NCBI GenBank assembly: GCA_013368375.1
Contig: JAACJP010000026.1
Coordinates: forward strand, 186,001-250,000
DNA length: 64,000 bases
DNA from: Tricholomella constricta
Lineage: Eukaryota; Basidiomycota; Agaricomycetes; Agaricales; Lyophyllaceae
Reading direction: 5' to 3'
Part shown: piece by piece, positions 59,801 through 64,000 of the stretch
Position numbering within the stretch: position 1 is the stretch's first letter
Layout: each line of letters begins with the position of its first letter
Notes under the pieces: generated by a model
Databases searched by the model: none
The model's input: the letters and a program-made list of their open reading frames with translations, nothing else
Told to the model about the DNA's origin: nothing
Translations under genes and position numbers: made by a program

Positions 59801-61170
59801 TACCTTCGGGACATATGCAAGGTGGTGAGCAGCAAAAGATGTTGGTTTGGCACGTGTATACTTTGACAAGCCGCCCATATAAAGATATATGGGCCACAAC
59901 CCAGCATTTCCAAAGCTCGTGAGATGGGTGTAGTCTGATGAAATCATGATAGCCGCAATGACTGTTTCGAGTTCGCATCCATGTCGTGGCTGAGAGCAAA
60001 CCTTCTCATGTTCCAGAACGAAGGCATTAGAATTGTAAAGCTCGGAGTAAATTCGTTCAGGAGGGGAGTTGGATCTCGGCTGCCAGTATTCCTTGTAGGG
60101 AAAAATATGTAGCTGTTCAGCTGAGGGGTCCTCGAACGCAGCCTTGATAACCTCAAGGGGTTTACGGTACATCAGCCCCTTGACGTGGAAAACTGGTGCA
60201 TCCGCTTCTGATGGATGTGAAACATTGTCGCATGGTACCGAGATTGGGACCGTCGTTTCGGTCCACCCATCCTTGATAGAGGTTGCTGGGGCTGAAGTAT
60301 TTGCATCATCGAGCCCTCTAGCTTCCCTCGCTGCGTCGAAGCCAATAAGGTCCTTGGGGTCGAAATCGGGAGCAAGAAGAACTTTGTGAACGAGGTCGTT
60401 GAGTGTGCCGAGTGATTTTGTCAAGGAAGAATCGTAAAACCATTGCATTAGACGAAAGATGGACATGTTTTTGAATGGGAAATAGCCAGGGGTAGTCCCG
60501 GGGGTAGTCTCGGAGTCGGCAGGTGGATCAACGGCTGTTATGCTCGTACCAAATGGTGAAGCCCATGTTGAATGAGCTTGGGGCTGAATAAAATTGGGAC
60601 CATCCGATACGTTGGCAACACAGAAGTTGTCGTCAGGAGTGAATGAGGGTTCGCCACTTTTGTAAACACGATAGATTCCAAAACTATTGGGCTCGGTTCT
60701 GAACTCGGGAACTGGAGCAGCTAGAATCTCCGGCTCGCGTTGTGAGGGCTGAAGTATTTCGATAACCGGAGCAGCAGCGGCCACCACGGGAGGGCGTGGT
60801 GGCAGGATATCCTGGAACCGCTTCGGGAGCTTTGTCTGGCGACGCGGAAGACCAGATTTTCGGTATTCCTGAGGAGGCGTGGGCTCTCTTTCAGGTTCCT
60901 ATATCAATAGTACGCTTAGTTTTTTTTACGGACATTGATCTCGCCATTACATACTGTCAGGACATCATCCACAGGCATCTCTTCTGTAGTTCCCAGGTCA
61001 TTGGCATCCTCCAGCATCACGGCTTTGTTCGAGGGGCCGGCTAACAGATCTGAATCTGGTACATTGATAAGACGAGCCTTGATCTCTCGTCTATAAGGCT
61101 TGCAGGACTTTTTGTGCGCTGGGAATCCTTGAGATTTGAATTCCTTCTTGCACCCGAGACATTTTGGCAT
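56824..61170 (-). mobile_element. Plavaka-type DNA transposase (CACTA/EnSpm-related), apparently intact
   Basis: A multi-exon transposase gene from ATG 61170 to about 56824. The N-terminus MPKCLGCKKEFKSQGFPAHK is a small C2H2-like zinc finger typical of these proteins. The body has MSIFRLMQWFYDS, KGLMYRKPLEVIKAAFEDPS, FPYKEYW, ERIYSELYNSNAFVLEHEKV, DYTHLTSFGNAGLWPIYLYM, KFPCPRCLVHVSEVHELGTK, MFVVDLLHEFELGVWKATF and SIPVFDGLLDPNNNTIIMDL. The C-terminal exon has FVDRDMLMRFRGGGIGH and then a long acidic Asp/Glu/Gly tail. The order and motifs fit the Plavaka transposases of Agaricomycetes. All large exons are open, so the copy looks young. I cannot assign the catalytic acidic residues with certainty and could not find terminal inverted repeats or target-site duplications, so element borders are not given. 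Confidence 0.85.
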
Positions 61171-63320
61171 GGAATTGATTAAGAATAAGAAAAGGCAGAT
61201 ATAAGAGAGGCTCCAGAGCCACTTGCGCATGCTGGAACACGCAGTCGGATGAGGAAATAAGAAGTAAAGACGGCTATATTGTTACATAGACGAGGGAGAC
61301 AGAGATTATCTACAAGTCTGTAAGCATTTGGACATAAAAAAGTGACAGGAAGAAAGACTTACACTTTCAGCGTCGTGGTCAGAAGCAAAGACAGCCGCGG
61401 ATGCAAAAGCATGAACGCGAGAGATCGCCCAGCCCTAAGTTTAGGGCCGGTCAGAAACTGTCACGTGCTGGAAACAAACGTCTACTAGGTCAACAAAGCT
61501 ACAGACTCTTGGGACATTGGGAGGTACATGAGAGGTATGATCCCAAAAACTATTTTGAGGCTATCTTTATACATAAATACTGTGATTGAGAGACCCCGCC
61601 AGTTCTTGTGGTAATGGGAATCATAGAGTATTATTGCCACAAAGTTTATTCGGACTTGGGCATGCTGGGGCATGACCGCCGTTTAGCCAGTTGGCAGTGC
61701 GACAATGCCATATATTTAGTAAATGAAGCCTTGCTCACATGGTTCTGTGGTCAACCGGTTATGGCGTGTGTTCACGCTACAGTGTTGTTGGAGTGGCTGC
61801 GGGTTCGATTCTGGTGAGACGCAAATGTCTCTTTGTCGCTTTTAGTTCGAGATTTCAGCCCATTACATACCTTGCAAGTTTTCCAACGTCAATACAATCC
61901 TCAAAGAACAATTCTGACCGCATAGTATTACCCGAAATAATTCTGGATACACACATGGTAATAGAATACTTGCAGAGATACGAAAAGTCATGGAATATTT
62001 GTATTGACGTAGAATCCCCACAACCTAATGAATTTTACTCACCTTTTTGCTGATGTCAGTGATGTTATTTTGATCTAAAACAAGGAACCTGCTAAGGTGC
62101 TCTCCAGCTTGTTTGTACGAGCTGATAATATCTGTAGCAAATTCCTATCTGTGAAATAATGTAAGCTTTCAAGATCCTACAGTAAACGCTGTAGACTGAC
62201 GTTCGGACTTCGACTTCAGGTATACATATCCATCATGATCATGCTTCTCGTGTCCATCTTCATCGACTAGGCGTGGCGCAGGCAGTTAGTGCCTCTGCCG
62301 CCAAGGAATAATGTAATTCGTCGCTCGTTCACGGACGTTAGCCACCCCAGCTATCGCCTCATGCCCAGCACGCCGGTACCCGCAGGCGGCTTCACTGGCC
62401 AGGAGCATCTAAATCCAAATTTAAATTCAAAGCCTCTCTCACTGTCCTACTGCTACCGCTAGCAGCGCCGTTCAGGCTCACATATCAGAGGATGCCGATG
62501 TGGCGAACCGGCCACCGGGAACTTAGGCAGCCATAAACCGAGGCCGCGACACTTCGCAAGAAATACTATGAGGCCTTGATCAAATCTTACTAGGAGAATC
62601 GTTAGATTGCGGTGAGGTTTCCCTCATGAGCCTCCGTTAAAGTCATTTCCTGTGATTCTTCAGGTTATTAAGAGTGTTCCAAGCAAGGATTAGAGAACCA
62701 GGGCACCCGTTCTCCTAACTCCATTTTACATTGACCTCCCTCCAACTTGAAAAGACGTTGCTCAATACTTCCTGTAGTCTTCACTAATCAATATGCTTCA
62801 TTTCCTTGTGTAGTCCCTGAGAGACTGTCGCTGATGCGCTCTGGCGCCTTGAATGGCAAGTCCGGAGATCAAGACTGGTAATTGATAGACTTTCGGAGAC
62901 CCCCCGTACCTTCAAAGCAAAGCTGGACTCCCTTCCGTCTTTACGCTATTCACCTATTCCGACCGTGTCGTCCTCCTCGTGTAACCGTGTCCGCGGAGTG
63001 CCGTATATAGTATCTGTCCCGCTTATCATACATTACTCCCGGTCCGCCTGTCGCTCCATGTCTCATCCTCTTTTTCTCTCACTCTTACTACGATGCCACT
63101 TAGGTGGCAAAAGTATATCCTGAACCCCCAATGTTAAGAAGAATGTGGATTCCAAGGCAATCAGCGTCTCGCGTGATAATAGTCTCGCCAACGCACGAGT
63201 CAGCGCGGGCATTGAATTCGTACGTTTTAGCCGAAGCCAGCACACATCTCCCCCAGCAATTGGAATTGCCGCACACGACCTTCATTTGCTCTATGCCCAG
63301 GATATAGTCCACGATCACTC
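61171..63320. other. Gene-poor region between the transposase and PSD1
   Basis: No convincing gene. It contains an imperfect 10-base inverted repeat near 61431-61452, a tRNA-like fragment at about 61741-61815 and otherwise unremarkable sequence. It should include the right end of the mobile element. Confidence 0.5.
61431..61452. repeat. Near-perfect palindrome with 10-base arms
   Basis: CCAGCCCTAA-GT-TTAGGGCCGG: two 10-base arms with one mismatch around a 2-base centre, about 260 bases upstream of the transposase start. It could be a transposase binding site, an element end or chance. Confidence 0.6.
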
Positions 63321-64000
63321 ATGCTTTTCTCTAGGAAGACGATCTTGATGAAAGGGCGAAAGCCACTGTATGCAGCCACAAGAGTTTTGAATGCTTCATC
63401 CGCATCGGCCTCGAATGTGTTTGCAAAATGCTGGGTGCACAGCACGAGCAAGACTTCTGCACTAATAAGAACTGTACGCAGTCGTGCGTATTCGACCAGG
63501 GCGGGAAACGAAAGCTCGAATGGGGGAGGATTGAACAAGGGCGCAGTAGCGTTGCCATTTTACCGTAGGCGGTCTCTACATCGGAAGCGAACTCGCTACT
63601 TATTTCTAACATTACAGGTAAACTTATGAATGCATGGACGGAAACACCGACGAAATGGTATCCCCTGCCGCTGGCAGTCGGGGCGCTCCTACTAGTCGCC
63701 ATTCAGTACCGCAAAAAAGCGAAACGGGCAAGCAAAGAGGTCCACGTCGACGAGGAAGGCCATGAGATCATCCGGCTCAAGGGGCCCTGGCAGGTGTGTA
63801 CTCTAGAATTCGTCTAAGATGCCTTACCCATCGACGCTCCAGGTCCACGTCATCGGAGCACTACCCCTGCGTAACATGTCGCGGCTTTGGGGATATGTCA
63901 ACTCACTTGAGCTCCCCGTCTGGTTCCGCCCCTTCGGCTTCCGTCTCTACGCCCTCGCCTTTGGCTGCAACCTTGATGAGATCGAGCCCTCAAACCTCAA
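63321..64000 (+). CDS. psd1: Phosphatidylserine decarboxylase, mitochondrial (N-terminal part, cut by window end)
   Basis: Three exons are visible and join in phase: 63321-63564, 63618-63793, 63843 to the window end. The N-terminus MLFSRKTILMKGRKPLYAAT is basic and Ser-rich with no acidic residues for about 60 positions and has a SRAYST cleavage-like motif, a typical mitochondrial presequence. Then KLMNAWTETPTKWYPLPLAV and GALLLVAIQY form the inner-membrane anchor. The conserved start of the catalytic domain follows (LPLRNMSRLWGYVNSLELPV, FRPFGFRLYALAFGCNLDEI). The enzyme makes phosphatidylethanolamine from phosphatidylserine; its self-cleaving C-terminal site lies beyond the window. The ATG at 63626 would also open the second exon but would lose the presequence, so 63321 is preferred. 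Confidence 0.9.

Noticed and set aside
62330..62640. Possible gene fragment (frame reading MPSTPVPAGGFTGQEHL)
   Set aside because: The frame closes after about 40 codons and nothing before or after continues it; no family resemblance.
63227..63538. Minus-strand 103-codon frame near the window end
   Set aside because: Antisense to the PSD1 first exon, which joins in phase to conserved PSD1 sequence and has the composition of a presequence.
1..64000. CRISPR arrays, operons, bacterial ribosome binding sites
   Set aside because: The sequence is eukaryotic with spliced genes; no regularly spaced repeats with unique spacers were seen.

Overview
The window is nuclear DNA of a filamentous basidiomycete, almost certainly an Agaricomycete. 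Most genes are cut by many short introns of about 45-60 bases with GT..AG ends. Several gene families are typical of mushroom-forming fungi: NACHT NTPases with an N-terminal helical domain, F-box/LRR-like orphans, a Plavaka transposase and a DUF6698-type protein. Coding sequences were rebuilt by hand by joining open frames at splice sites. Where phase arithmetic was checked base by base this is said; other genes are given as start-to-stop spans.

Left part (1-20,600): an ArAE/FUSC-like multi-pass membrane protein (610-5451); a decayed F-box/LRR-like copy (6644-7889, minus) head to head with an intact relative (8147-9541, plus); an ADAL-type adenosine deaminase (9704-10934, minus); RGP1, partner of the Ypt6/Rab6 exchange factor (11467-14843, minus); an intron-containing tRNA-Asn (15223-15307, minus); a PSP1 C-terminal-domain protein (17267-19634, plus); and APC11 (20109-20551, minus).

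Middle (20,600-37,000): an unrecognised 241-residue basic protein (21766-22600, minus), COP9 signalosome subunit 7 (23165-24181, minus), a 3 kb stretch with no convincing gene, a conserved 282-residue protein of unknown role (27269-28413, plus), an NLR-like gene that appears to encode two NACHT modules in one polypeptide (28873-33085, plus), and a secreted, probably GPI-anchored GH13 alpha-amylase (34251-36412, plus).

Right part (37,000-53,800) is dense in housekeeping genes: UBR1 (plus), ORC1, mitochondrial-type glutamyl-tRNA synthetase and GPALPP1 (all minus), TRAPP subunit TRS33 (plus), then a small secreted protein of unknown function. Three of these act in regulated proteolysis or its control (APC11, CSN7, UBR1) and two in Golgi trafficking (RGP1, TRS33). 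They are not an operon, and the shared themes are probably coincidence.

From 53,731 to about 61,500 lies accessory DNA: short tandem repeats carrying a perfect small hairpin, a DUF6698-type gene and, 167 bases away on the same strand, a complete-looking Plavaka DNA transposase. I could not find terminal inverted repeats by eye, so the element's ends are undefined. After 2 kb of gene-poor DNA with a tRNA-like fragment, the window ends inside phosphatidylserine decarboxylase PSD1 (63321 onward).
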